From Halisarca cf. caerulea (Eukaryota > Porifera > Demospongiae > Chondrillida > Halisarcidae), in contig CAUJGJ010000185.1 in NCBI GenBank assembly GCA_963170055.1, positions 721,775 through 739,274 of the forward strand: a stretch of DNA of 17,500 nt. Direction: 5' to 3'. The notes below the pieces were generated by a model. It saw nothing but the letters and a program-made list of their open reading frames with translations. It did not search any database and was not told the origin of the DNA. Shown in pieces: positions 1 to 9,800 of the stretch. Every line of letters starts with the position of its first letter. Positions within the stretch are counted from its first letter, which is position 1. A program made the position numbers and the translations under genes.

Positions 1-304
1 TGTAGGCTACCTGTGGTTGTAGGCTACCCTGTGGTTGTAGGCTACCCTGTGGTTGTAGGCTACCCTGTGGCTGTAGGCTACCCTGTGGCAGTGGGCTACC
101 CTGTGGCTGTAGGCTACCCTGTGGTTGTAGGCTACCCTGTGGCTGTAGGCCACCCTGTGGGTGTAGGCTACCCTGTGGGTGTAGGCTACCCTGTGGTTGT
201 GGGCTACCCTGTGGCTGTAGGCTACCCTGTGGTTGTAGGCTACCCTGTGGTTGTGGGCTACCTGTGGCTGTAGGCTACCCTGTGGTTGTAGGCTACCCTG
301 TGGT
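1..304. repeat. 18-bp minisatellite (window edge)
   Basis: About 16 copies of the unit GTAGGCTACCCTGTGGTT, with variants at the last bases (GCT, GGT, GTT). The unit is a multiple of three and is open on both strands, which makes artefactual long repeats of GYPVVV or AYNHRV. The array starts outside the window. A remnant (GGCCACTCTGTGG) sits before the second duplication copy near 1868. Confidence 0.95.
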
Positions 305-754
305 AACACAAAACAGGATGAAAGATTAAATGATTTTTGCACCTGTGGTCTTTGAAGTTTGTCAGGGATAAAAGCATTATTTGCATATACCCCCCTTCTG
401 TGAACCAAGGGACTTTACAGGGAACATCTTAAGAAACAAGGATGCTGTAAATGTTGATATTATACCAAATTCATTTCACATCACATGCTGTTATATGTAC
501 ATAATAAATGTCATTGAGTCTAATTGTTTATACTTGGTAGCAATCCCACCCACAAGAAGCTCTTGTTTGCCACCCACATCCTTTCTATTGAGAAGACTTT
601 GACACAACCTTGGTAGCTAGGAGTTTACATAAACTATGAGTCACACAGGGGGGGGGGGGGGGGGGGGGGAGGGGCAGGACAGTGGGAATTTAGGGACAAT
701 TTCTATAGTGGCCACACAGATCAGCTGTTTATAGCCGGGGTATAATCTATGAAA

Positions 755-958
<204 letters not shown>

Positions 959-1562
959 TTTACGATAACTTAAATTTTATGCAAGCATACCAAACCAATA
1001 AGACTACTAACAATCTTTAGTATGCTTGCATATATAGAGTATATTAGTGTGTGAAGTACTAGTAGTCATAACTACGTACAGCTTCTTATAGTTACTGTGA
1101 CTACTTAAGTATTGATAATATAGCATACATATCTAATATAACCCTCCCCCCTCAGGATTGGACAACCATATAAGGACGTCACCTGACACCACCAGACTGT
1201 GGTGAAGAACTCCTACCAATATGATCCGAGTCTGTGTAGAAAGGATGTGTGTGGGTGGTTGCCACAGGTTCAGCAGCACTGGCATAATGAAGTCCTCACA
1301 AACCACTAGATCTCAAAGAACATTAATTGATATGCTATTAAATGAACTCCTTCAAAGTACAGCACATTATGTGGTCCTAGAATTCATGGAAACTGCCTAG
1401 TCAACAGAAACCTCATGTGTGTACAGACCTCACACTCACACCTGCTGTACACAGCACATGATACGCATACACTGGACTTGAGTGACAGACCTGATCGTGA
1501 GTTGACAGAAAGGTCCTCCCAGTACAGTAGTGATTGTAGGCAGGGTCTACGTATCTAGGATG

Positions 1563-1638
1563 AAGAATTTCAGTGGGAAGCTCCAGTATTAGGGTGCATA
1601 CCTGCTGTGGACGTGTGAGACATGATCATGTTCTGATG
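1563..1638 (-). repeat. inverted repeat arm B
   Basis: Partner of 871-947. Its first part (about 45 bp) is also present in diverged form near 2982-3023 in copy 2, so this position is the likely source and arm A the derived copy. Confidence 0.85.
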
Positions 1639-1967
1639 TATGTATTGTGTCTGTGTAGCAGGTTTCGTTCAGGATAACGATCATGAGGCTGATAACAAAC
1701 GATAAACCATAGTAGCAAAGGGGCAGATATGGAGGATGTGCGTGGTGTCCCAGATGAATGGCATGCACATGCAATGCAGCTCTGCGTGGTTGCATGTTTC
1801 ACACAATTGTTTGTTTATGTGTAAGCTTATTGCACGTGTCTTAAATCTTATATAGTTGGCTGTGCATGGGCCACTCTGTGGCAACACAAAACAGGATGGA
1901 AGATTAAATGATTTTTGCACCTGTGGCCTTTGAAGTTTGCCAGGGATAAAAGCATTATTAGCATATA

Positions 1968-1968
<1 letters not shown>

Positions 1969-2005
<37 letters not shown>
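1969..2005 (+). repeat. C homopolymer, 37 nt
   Basis: Uninterrupted run of C. The same site in copy 1 (about 390-395) has six C. Length may be unreliable in an assembly. Confidence 0.9.
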
Positions 2006-2257
2006 ACCCGCCTTCTGTGAACCAAGGGACTTCACAGGGAACATCTTAAGAAACAAGGATGCTGTGATATTATACCAAATTCATTATCACATCACATGCT
2101 GTTATATATACATAATAAATGTCATTGAGCCTAATTGTTTATACTTGGTAGCAACCCCACCCACATGAAGCTGTTGTTTGTCACCCACATCCTTCCCATT
2201 AAGAAGACACAACTTTGTTAGCTAGGAGTTTACCTAAACTATATATGAATCACATGC

Positions 2258-2380
2258 AGGGGGGAGGTGCAGGGGGAGGTGCAGGAGGAGGTGCAGGGGG
2301 AGGTGCAGGAGGAGGTGCAGGAGGAGGTACAGGAGGAGGGGGGGGAGGAGGTGCAGGAGGAGGTGCAGGAGGAGGGACAG
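2258..2380 (+). repeat. 12-bp G-rich minisatellite
   Basis: About ten copies of GGAGGTGCAGGA/GGGG. The Gly-rich and Pro-rich ORFs on the two strands come from this array and are not genes. Confidence 0.9.
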
Positions 2381-3157
2381 AGGAGAGCAAAGGAGGGGCA
2401 GAACAGGGGGAATTTAGGGAAAATTTATAAAGTGGCCACACAGATCAGCTGTTCATAGTGGCCTATAATCTATGAAAAGACCCACGTGTGTATGATAACT
2501 AAAATTTTATGCAAGCATACAGAACCAATAACACTACTAACAATATGCTTCATAGAGTATATTTGTGCATTGTGCATGAAGTACTAATAGTCCTAACTAC
2601 AGCCTCTTACAGTGATAGTCAGAAATCTCCACAAAGTTACTGCATGTAACTATGCATTAATATAGCATACATATCTCATATAACCCTTTCCCCACCCTAA
2701 CCCCCACCCCCACCCCCATCAGGATTGACTTTTCTTAGACACTGGATGGTGATCACAGTGAAATGAGAGTGAAACTTTATTAAACTAGTGAAACTTTGGT
2801 CCTAGAATTCATGGATAATGCCTAGTCAGCAGAAACCTCATGTGTGTACAGACCTCACACTCACACCTACTGTACACAGCACATGATACGCATGCACTGG
2901 ACTTGAGTGACAGACCTGATCGTGAGTTGAGAGAAAGGTCCTCCCAGTACAGTAGTGATTGTAGGCAGGGTCTATCTAGGATGAAACGTCAGGGGGAAGC
3001 TTCAGTATTACTGTGCATACCTGCCCTATAGAATCAGATACAATGCACTCTAATATTACAATGTGTGTGAACACATGACAGACATCCACAGTAGCTTCCA
3101 TGCAGGTCTGTACAGTACTCGGTACATGTCACATAACAAGTACCAAGTATACACTAC

Positions 3158-3341
3158 CTTCCAAGCTCGACTCATCTTTGTGTGCCCTTGAGTCCACTTT
3201 TAACTTTTCATTCCTCACAACTGCAATTAGCTTCTTAACTCGTTCTTCAGCTCTACGAAGGAGTTCTTTTCTTTGGCGGGCACATGATCCACCAAACTGC
3301 ACGTTTTCACATCTTCCAAGTATTCCCTCAATGACAAGGCA
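3158..3341 (-). pseudogene. coding-looking minus-strand exon, possibly broken 5' end
   Basis: On the minus strand the frame from 3341 to 3158 is open for 61 codons (CLVIEGILGRCENVQFG at the start) and includes a charged, coiled-coil-like part (RQRKELLRRAEERVKKL). It then reaches a GTAGTG donor. Just upstream, at 3376-3374, is an ATG in the context GCAAAATGGCGGC, a classic strong start and YY1-like promoter element. Its own frame (MAAKRYARY) stops at 3349-3347. An offset of 8 nt separates the two frames and no proper intron lies between them. It is either a damaged first exon or two unrelated signals. The product is not recognised. Confidence 0.35.
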
Positions 3342-3359
3342 CTAATCTAGTACCGTGCG

Positions 3360-3440
3360 TATCTCTTTGCCGCCATTTTGCGAGTCACGATCTGCATAAC
3401 TTTAAAAAGTATTTTTAGTAGTGTGCATTCCGACCGTGAC
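3360..3440 (-). promoter_or_regulatory. candidate minus-strand promoter with YY1-like element
   Basis: The plus strand reads GCCGCCATTTTGCG at 3370-3383; its complement CAAAATGGCGGC matches the YY1-type element found at many animal promoters and start codons. Several CG dinucleotides cluster here, unlike the neighbouring repeats. The orientation would serve the minus-strand fragment at 3158-3341. Confidence 0.3.
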
Positions 3441-3533
3441 AGATGGCATAGCTGCTTTGCGCCAGGATTCCAAAGCATGCGAGCGACGGTTCGAACCCCT
3501 AAAGCCACTTTTTATCTTTTTTTTTTTTTTTTT
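3432..3533 (+). mobile_element. tRNA-derived SINE-like unit 1
   Basis: It has a box A-like TGGCATAGCTGC followed by a perfect box B, GGTTCGAACCC (3488-3498), at tRNA-like spacing. It ends in a 17-T run (3517-3533). It does not look like an intact tRNA cloverleaf. Flanking target-site repeats were not found. Confidence 0.5.
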
Positions 3534-3590
3534 CCTATTACCTAACTAGCTCAACTATAAGTAGCGCTTTTAATAGTAAATATTCAGCAG

Positions 3591-3871
3591 GTCCCTGATG
3601 GCTTAGCGGCTAGCGATGGTGACATGTAGTGCTGAGGTTATGGGTTCGATTCCCTCGTCAGACGGGTTTTTCGGAGTTTTATCTGAAAAAAAATTTCCTG
3701 TCCCTCAGTGGTCAGTTGCAATACTCCTGTACAAAGAACCGTATGGGGGGAGCTTTGGGTCTCGCAGCTGGTCTCCCACACTACTAGTCTTCTCAGTATC
3801 CTGAGAGTGAGTGTTAACTCCCTGACCAGCCCTAATGACCTAGGGTCCTCGTTTTTTTTTGTTTTTTTTTT
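3591..3871 (+). mobile_element. tRNA-derived SINE-like unit 2
   Basis: Box A-like TGGCTTAGCGG (3599-3609) and perfect box B GGTTCGATTCC (3643-3653) form a tRNA-type RNA polymerase III promoter. A non-tRNA body of about 190 bp follows and ends in T9-G-T10 (3852-3871). The length and structure fit a SINE. The T-rich tail is unusual, since most SINEs end in A-rich or simple repeats. Confidence 0.6.
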
Positions 3872-3915
3872 CCAGCTATAATTGTAGTATACTTTTTTAT
3901 TGACTATGTCAATAA

Positions 3916-3947
3916 ATGGATGATCGTATATACATACGATCATCCAT
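3916..3947. repeat. perfect 32-nt hairpin, copy 1
   Basis: Arms ATGGATGATCGTAT and ATACGATCATCCAT around a 4-nt loop (ATAC). An identical copy lies at 3962-3993. Confidence 0.95.
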
Positions 3948-3961
3948 CCATCCATGAGTCA

Positions 3962-3993
3962 ATGGATGATCGTATATACATACGATCATCCAT
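3962..3993. repeat. perfect 32-nt hairpin, copy 2
   Basis: Identical in sequence to 3916-3947, with 14 bp between the two hairpins. No transposon is recognised. Confidence 0.95.
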
Positions 3994-4209
3994 GTGCTTG
4001 TATATAGCTAGAGAGCTTAGGTAGGTGTATGAATTTGTGATTTTATCCATGACATGCAAATGTATGAATTAATATGATATTATCAATGGGTATTCATGTT
4101 CTTGTGTTCGATTCACACTATACTTCACACTATTTGTACCTCGTAAAACATTCTATTTTATGTGACGTGAAAACCATTCATGTGTGTATGTAGTCTGGCT
4201 GAGCCAACC

Positions 4210-4243
4210 CACTGGGTGAGCAAGAATTCTTGCTCGCCCAGTG
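4210..4243. repeat. 34-nt loopless palindrome
   Basis: Arms of 17 nt meet at GAATTC with one T/G wobble position (CACTGGGTGAGCAAGAA against its partner). No adjacent T tract suggests a terminator. Confidence 0.9.
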
Positions 4244-4298
4244 ACGTCAGTCCCTGAAAATGACTGATCAAGTGAGAACTGCTATGCTGGACTAGTGT

Positions 4299-4520
4299 GT
4301 ATGTGTATGCACACACATGTACACACACACACACACACACAAATACACACACAAACACATGCATGCACACGCATGCATACAAACACATGTACACACACGC
4401 ATACACACACACGCACGTACACATACACACACACACACGCACACACACACACACACATGTACACACACGCACATGCACACACACATGTACACATACATGT
4501 ACACACATCACACACATACG
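4299..4520. repeat. CA-rich compound microsatellite
   Basis: CA runs interrupted by CATGTACA and GCATGCA steps. Stretches around it (3994-4298 and 4521-4860) show no recognisable gene. The His/Thr and Cys/Val ORFs here are repeat artefacts. Confidence 0.95.
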
Positions 4521-4866
4521 CACTAGCATGGTTACCATATTGAGTAATACTTACACGCATGCTGTAAACTCATACTAATTATTATTATATAACATGGCCA
4601 CACACAGACCACAGTATATGGGGCATGCACTAGCGGTTACATCCACAGTTTCTTGTTGTGAGAGAGTCTTGACAGTATAGTCACTCCTAGACAAATCCTA
4701 CAACCACCAAAGCAACCAACTGGTGACTGAAGTCGTGGTGGTGGTGTGTACAGAGAAGGTCTACTTACAGATGATGTCAAAACATGAGGGCGGATTGTGA
4801 GTGAGTCACATATGCACAATAAAATAAACACATGAGGAGCAATGATTGCATCCTCATTCCAAATTT

Positions 4867-4974
4867 TCAATGTGGAATCAGTCCTCGGACGTGACTGCTG
4901 GCCTTACTGCTGATCTTGCCGTCGCCAAGGTTATTGTAACCAGGGGGAGGAGTCTTGGACGAATTGCTCTTCAT
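4867..4974 (-). CDS. short minus-strand ORF in CpG-richer stretch
   Basis: On the minus strand an ATG at 4974 opens a 35-residue ORF with polar composition (MKSNSSKTPPPGYNNLGDGK), ending at TGA 4869-4867. A donor-like GTAAGG lies inside it. The overlapping alternative frame contains STLKIWN, which resembles the end of a WD40 blade. The two readings cannot both be real. I cannot choose between them. Confidence 0.15.
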   Translation of the reverse strand: MKSNSSKTPPPGYNNLGDGKISSKASSHVRGLIPH

Positions 4975-5151
4975 GTCAAATAGAACTTCATTTTTAGTCA
5001 GTTTTGCTCGTCAGCACTTGCCCTCAATATTGACCTGTGGGTGGGGGTGGGGCTTACATAAGGGTCACATGACAACAGATCATGTGATAGGTCATGTAGG
5101 GAGTAACAGCAAGTATACAGATTAACAGTACAGTACAGTACTACACAGTTT

Positions 5152-5167
5152 AACACACACACACACA

Positions 5168-5212
<45 letters not shown>
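5152..5212. repeat. CA microsatellite
   Basis: About 30 CA units with one CATA interruption. Neighbouring 4975-5150 and 5213-5450 hold no supported gene. Confidence 0.95.
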
Positions 5213-5214
<2 letters not shown>

Positions 5215-5462
5215 CTCTTCAGAACCTCATGTGTGTCCACTGTTTATGTGTGGTGGAGTTGTTGGAGTGTCTATGGTTTAACTTGAATCACCATCGCTAC
5301 ACGATTTGGGATGCAGTCACTCGATCCAACCTGCAGAGGAGTTGTACTTTCTGCTGCATGATCATGATCAGTCTCATGACATTCAGTGGACCAGCTACTT
5401 CTACTCATGCTCGAGTGTAGCTGAGCACTCTCAGTAGTAATGTTGGTATCCTACAGCGACAG

Positions 5463-5605
5463 GCCCAGGTGGCCCACCGCCGGGATAGCCTACAACCCAG
5501 CATAGGATAGCCTACAACCACGGTAGCCCGCTATAGCCACAGGGTGGCCCGGCTACAACCACAGGCAACCTGGCACAGGGTCACAGTGGCCCACGGCCAC
5601 AGGCC
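5463..5605. repeat. degenerate minisatellite related to 1-304, inverted
   Basis: Repeated elements such as TAGCCTACAACC, CCACAGGGT and GGCTACAACCACAGG are the reverse complement of pieces of the 18-bp unit at 1-304. The copies are strongly diverged and irregular. Confidence 0.6.
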
Positions 5606-5679
5606 CGGGTAGACTGGCAGGGTAGTTGGTACAGATGCACAGAGCCAAACAGCTAAAGTACATTTGCATCTATAACGTT

Positions 5680-5860
5680 AACTTGCGCAACGCGTCACGT
5701 GAGTGGAAGTTTTCATAGAAGCTTGTCTCCTCGGCTTGGGACGTTTGTTTGATTTGAAGTATCTATGGTTGGACGGTCGGCCCTTCGTCCGTGCTTTCAT
5801 TAGGGTTCGAGGTACCGCGAGCTAGGTAGAGGAGATATTGATCACGGCAGATTGGGGCAA
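5680..5860 (+). promoter_or_regulatory. candidate promoter/5' UTR, CpG-richer
   Basis: This stretch has clearly more CG dinucleotides than its surroundings (for example AACGCGTCACGTGAG, CGGTCGGCCC and TACCGCGAG). It contains a CACGTG E-box at 5696-5701 and lies directly upstream of the inferred ATG at 5861. No TATA box stands out. The transcription start cannot be placed from sequence. Confidence 0.3.
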
Positions 5861-5912
5861 ATGGGACAATCATTGAACACCACTCGTAGTTCGAATGTTT
5901 CGTCTCTTCCAG
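5861..5912 (+). CDS. exon 1: translation start and short leader
   Basis: The ATG at 5861 is the first after an in-frame TAG at 5801-5803. It encodes 17 residues starting MGQSLNTTR and ends in phase 1 (CCA G) at a GTATCC donor. Phase 1 is exactly what exon 2 needs, which is the main reason for this choice. Gly at position 2 with Gln3, Ser4 and Asn6 loosely fits an N-myristoylation signal, although position 6 is usually Ser/Thr. The start context has a G at +4 but a C at -3, so it is not ideal. A different first exon further upstream is possible. Confidence 0.5.
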
Positions 5913-6824
5913 GTATCCATCCGACTTATTCTTAGGTTTAATAGCGTTTCAGTTGTTCACTGATCGCCAAAGCACCAGTTTACCAAGTTTTGTACATTTT
6001 CTAACCATGTCTCACGTCTTCACTTCTCACAACAGTGAACTTCCTTTCTCATACATGCATATGTGCAGTCGTATTCTTATTATTCTTGTTATTGAGTCGG
6101 TATCTGCATTCCCTTTGGGTATGGGGCTAGCAGGTGGACTAGTCATGTCCCACTCTCAAGGTACCTTTCTCTAGTCTCGTGTAGCCCAACCCCACTGCCT
6201 GTGTAATGACAAGTAGGGACTGGCTATGTGAGACTAACCTTCCTCCACCTATGATATGATAGTGGGGGTGCTGCATGGTGGCTCAGTAGGGGGTGGAGTG
6301 CTGCATGGTGGCTCAGTAGGGGGTGGAGTGCTACATGGTGGCTCAGTAGGGGGTGGGGGTGCTGCATGGTGGCTCAGTAGGGGGTGGGGTGCTGCATGGT
6401 GGCTCAGTAGGGGGTGGGGTGCTGCATGGTGGCTCAGTAGGGGGTGGGGTGCTGCATGATGCTCAGTAGGGGGTGGGGTGCTTCATGGTGGCTCAGTAGA
6501 GGGTGGGGTGCTGCATGGTGGCTCAGTAGGGGGTGGGGTGCTGCATGGTGGCTCAGTAGGGGGTGGGGGTACTGATGCTCAGTAGGGGGTGGGGGTGCTG
6601 CATGGTGGCTCAGTAGGGGGTGGGGTGCTGCATGGTGGCTCAGTAGGGGGTGGGGTGTTGCATGGTGGCTCAGTAAGTCATCAAAGATGTGAAGCAAGGG
6701 TGCATGATGCCATCCCAAATGTGAGCCCTTTGGTGTTTTCCCCACATCCTCTACCACCAGCTGGGGAATTGATGAAAAGATAACCTACTGCAGCCACCAA
6801 GCTAACTTAATTTGACTTGTTTTG

Positions 6825-6879
<55 letters not shown>

Positions 6880-9800
6880 GCGTGTGTGCATGCGTGTATG
6901 TGCATGTGTGTTTGTGTGTGTGCACACGGGGGGGGGGGGGGTATTCTAGTGTTTGTGATACGGGGGCCTTAATGGTAGCCAAGGGCTAATGGATGACTCA
7001 GTTTAAGAAAGAAATTATCATTATCATTATTATGCAGTCTCATTTGTACCTACTGCAGGTTGTCCCCCTCAATCCCGGACTGTAGTGACATCTACAACTG
7101 CTGAACCAACACCATCATTGTCCACATCAGATGATGAGAGGACGAGGAAGTTGAAACAGGTACGTAACACGTCCTAAGACGTTGACTTGTCCCTCCAGTG
7201 GCTGTGGTTGTACCTGTGTCTGGTGCTGACCTGTACTTCTTCAATGACCCATATTTCACCTGTGTAAATGGCAGGTGGGGGGGGGTTCTTCCATAGAACT
7301 AATATGTAAACTGCATGTTTATAGAAAAGAATGTGGGGATGAGTGTACCATGTGGGGGTGAGTGTACCATGTGGAGGTGAGTGTACTATGTGGGGATGAG
7401 TGTACCATGTGGGGTGAGTGTACCATGTGGGGGTGAGTGTACCATGTGGGGTGAGTGTACCATGTGGGGTGAGTGTACCATGTGGGGGTGAGTGTACCAT
7501 GTGGGGTGAGTGTACCATGTGGGGGTGAGTGTACCATGTGGGGGTGAGTGTACCATGTGGGGGTGAGTGTAACATGTGGGGTGAGTGTACCATGTGGGGG
7601 TGAGTGTACCATGTGGGGGTGAGTGTACCATGTGGGGGTGAGTGTACCATGTGGGGGTGAGTGTACCATGTAATTTCCACATAAATGATAGCACGGAAGG
7701 ATGGCAATGTACCAGTACTACTCTGGTACAATCCTCTTCTTCATCGGCCATTTTTATACATGTGGAAAGGGTCTAGAGCAAAGCATACCCACTGTATGAA
7801 ATTTTTGTGGGATATAAATTTTACGAATCGCATGAAAGTTGACTGTTCATGTTTTATTTTTGCGAATGCATGCAGGTTATTAGTCTAGGAAGCCAGACTG
7901 AAAAATATGGTGTCGTCCTGTTTAAGCGTTTAGGTGAAGATCTTGAATACCACGTGCAGCATACAATCGATGAGGCTTGGTGCTATTTGGAAGGTTGATT
8001 CTGAGGTCTATAGGCTTGAATCATGTGTCCATCAGCTCGTTGATCCACTCCTGAGCAGCTCAAAAATATGTTTCTGAGCTAGATGGTTGGACAGCACGCC
8101 CTGGCTTCCGTGTAAGCTGACACGAAGGAACGTAGACATCTTCACTGAGGACGATTGGGTCTCCAAATTTATACAACAAAACACAGGCCTGTTAACAAGC
8201 CCTATTATTTGTAAAACGTCCGATACATAAACAGTTATGACTGCCATTTTCCAGCTCTTCAGGAAAATTTGCGGATAAAATTTTGTGAATCCGAAGCCAT
8301 TTGCGAAAGTTGTGAAAATACAGTGGAACCCACTTAACACAAACTCGCTTAACACAAAATTTTGGTTCACATGAAAGCAGAAAATGCCCCCCTGCAATGC
8401 GTTTAGTATTCTTAATTGTTCTGATAACATTAAATTCTGATAACACAAACACTTTTCATTAGTCCCTTAAGTTTCGTGTTAAGTGGGTTCAACTGTATAG
8501 TCCTGCAAACATTTCGGTCAATACGGTAGTTATCCTCGTTGCCAATGTAATGACTATCAAGTATCCTTACGCCTAGAAACACTATCTAACACTGATTCAC
8601 TCTAACTGCTACTACATGTGGCACTCCACGTGGCTTCTTATTACGTAAGCATAATAATGCACAAATAGCAGGCAACTCAATACAGTATACATATTAACGC
8701 AACACTACACAGCAGTGACTGGCACTGCGGTTTTGGTTAATTGCATGATGACTAATAATTTGTGTGTAATACGTAGTGCGCTGATCGCTATATACGTATT
8801 ATAGGGATATAGGGCAGCATTTTGCCCTAGTATTCAGTAGTTCACTAATTCTGATGCTTATCCTCTGGTGGCTTTTGTAAATTTAGCACCTTCATCCTCT
8901 AAATCAGATCTTAATTGCTCCATCTCTTCAGGAATTAATTTTAAATTTGTTAGTTGTAGTGCATATATGTATACTGTACATCCTCACAAATATCCCCACT
9001 GCTCAGTAGTTTACAAATCATGCATGTACCCGTTCATTGACTGCAGGCTTATGAAAGATTGGGACAGTTCTACACTAGAGATGACGTGACTGGTGTGAAG
9101 TGTAGATATTCTCTGAACATTGAGTTCATTAATTTAGCAACTGTTGGACGTAGTTATTGTCGAGCCAAGCCTAAAAAAGATGTCACAGAATTTCTCCAGG
9201 CAGTCATCCATGGTGTTGATGGCTATTATCAGAATTCAATGTCCATTGAATATGAGAACATTTTAACTTGTTTTGGCAAAGATTCAGGAAAAAGAGTGGT
9301 TATTAGTGGACCTCCTGGATGTGGGAAAACTACTCTTGCCCGCAAACTGTGCAAGGATCTCTATTCAGGACGACTCCCCCACAAGTACCAACTTGTGGTT
9401 TTCGCTGAGCTGAGACGATTGAGACTGCACATGGACAAAAGAAGAGACGACATTGACCTTCCTTTCTTACTCCACCACTTGGATCTTCCTGAACTGTGTC
9501 CAGTGATAGAGGAGCAAGCTGGAACTGGAGTGATTCTAATTCTGGATGGATTCGATGAGGTTGCAGACTGTCTGGGAAAGTCCCCATTCCTATCCCAGCT
9601 CTTATCATGTAAAGATCGTTATCTCAGCCAATGTGACGTGTTTGTGACCACTCGACCTTCACGATATATTGATCTGACGTCTATGATAGAAACATCTCCA
9701 TTTCACATTGAAATTCTCGGTTTCACACGCTCCAACATTGACAGCTACATACGGAGCTACTTCAGAAGTGATGCAGACAAATCACAGAAGGTAATCCAGC

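Larger units (their letters stand above)
1882..3020. repeat. tandem duplication, copy 2
   Basis: Direct-orientation partner of 305-1560. It carries a 37-C run (1969-2005) where copy 1 has only six C. It also has a 12-bp minisatellite (2258-2380) where copy 1 has a G run. The intervening 1640-1880 is unique sequence with no recognised gene. Confidence 0.85.

Noticed and set aside
1..408. GYPVVV-type repeat protein
   Set aside because: The 18-bp array is open on both strands with no flanking coding signal in the window.
2215..2441. Gly-rich plus-strand and Pro-rich minus-strand ORFs
   Set aside because: Both are translations of the 12-bp minisatellite, and no splice or start support is seen.
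3432..3660. Functional tRNA genes
   Set aside because: Box A/B motifs are good, but I could not fold a complete acceptor stem and anticodon arm. SINE heads fit better.
4637..4870. WD40-like STLKIWN on the minus strand
   Set aside because: A single short match with no other WD repeats nearby, and it overlaps another equally plausible frame.
6207..6757. CRISPR-like appearance of regularly spaced repeats
   Set aside because: Units are directly adjacent with no unique spacers. It is a minisatellite in a eukaryotic intron.
7174..7751. Three long antisense ORFs with THPHMVHS-type repeats
   Set aside because: The 19-bp unit shifts frames so that all antisense frames stay open. No start context or splice sites.
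8032..8452. Minus-strand ORFs of 138 and 86 codons
   Set aside because: They cross the MITE and AT-rich intron DNA. Only the last 35 codons (MSTFLRVSLHGSQGV start at 8139) look protein-like, which is too little to call.
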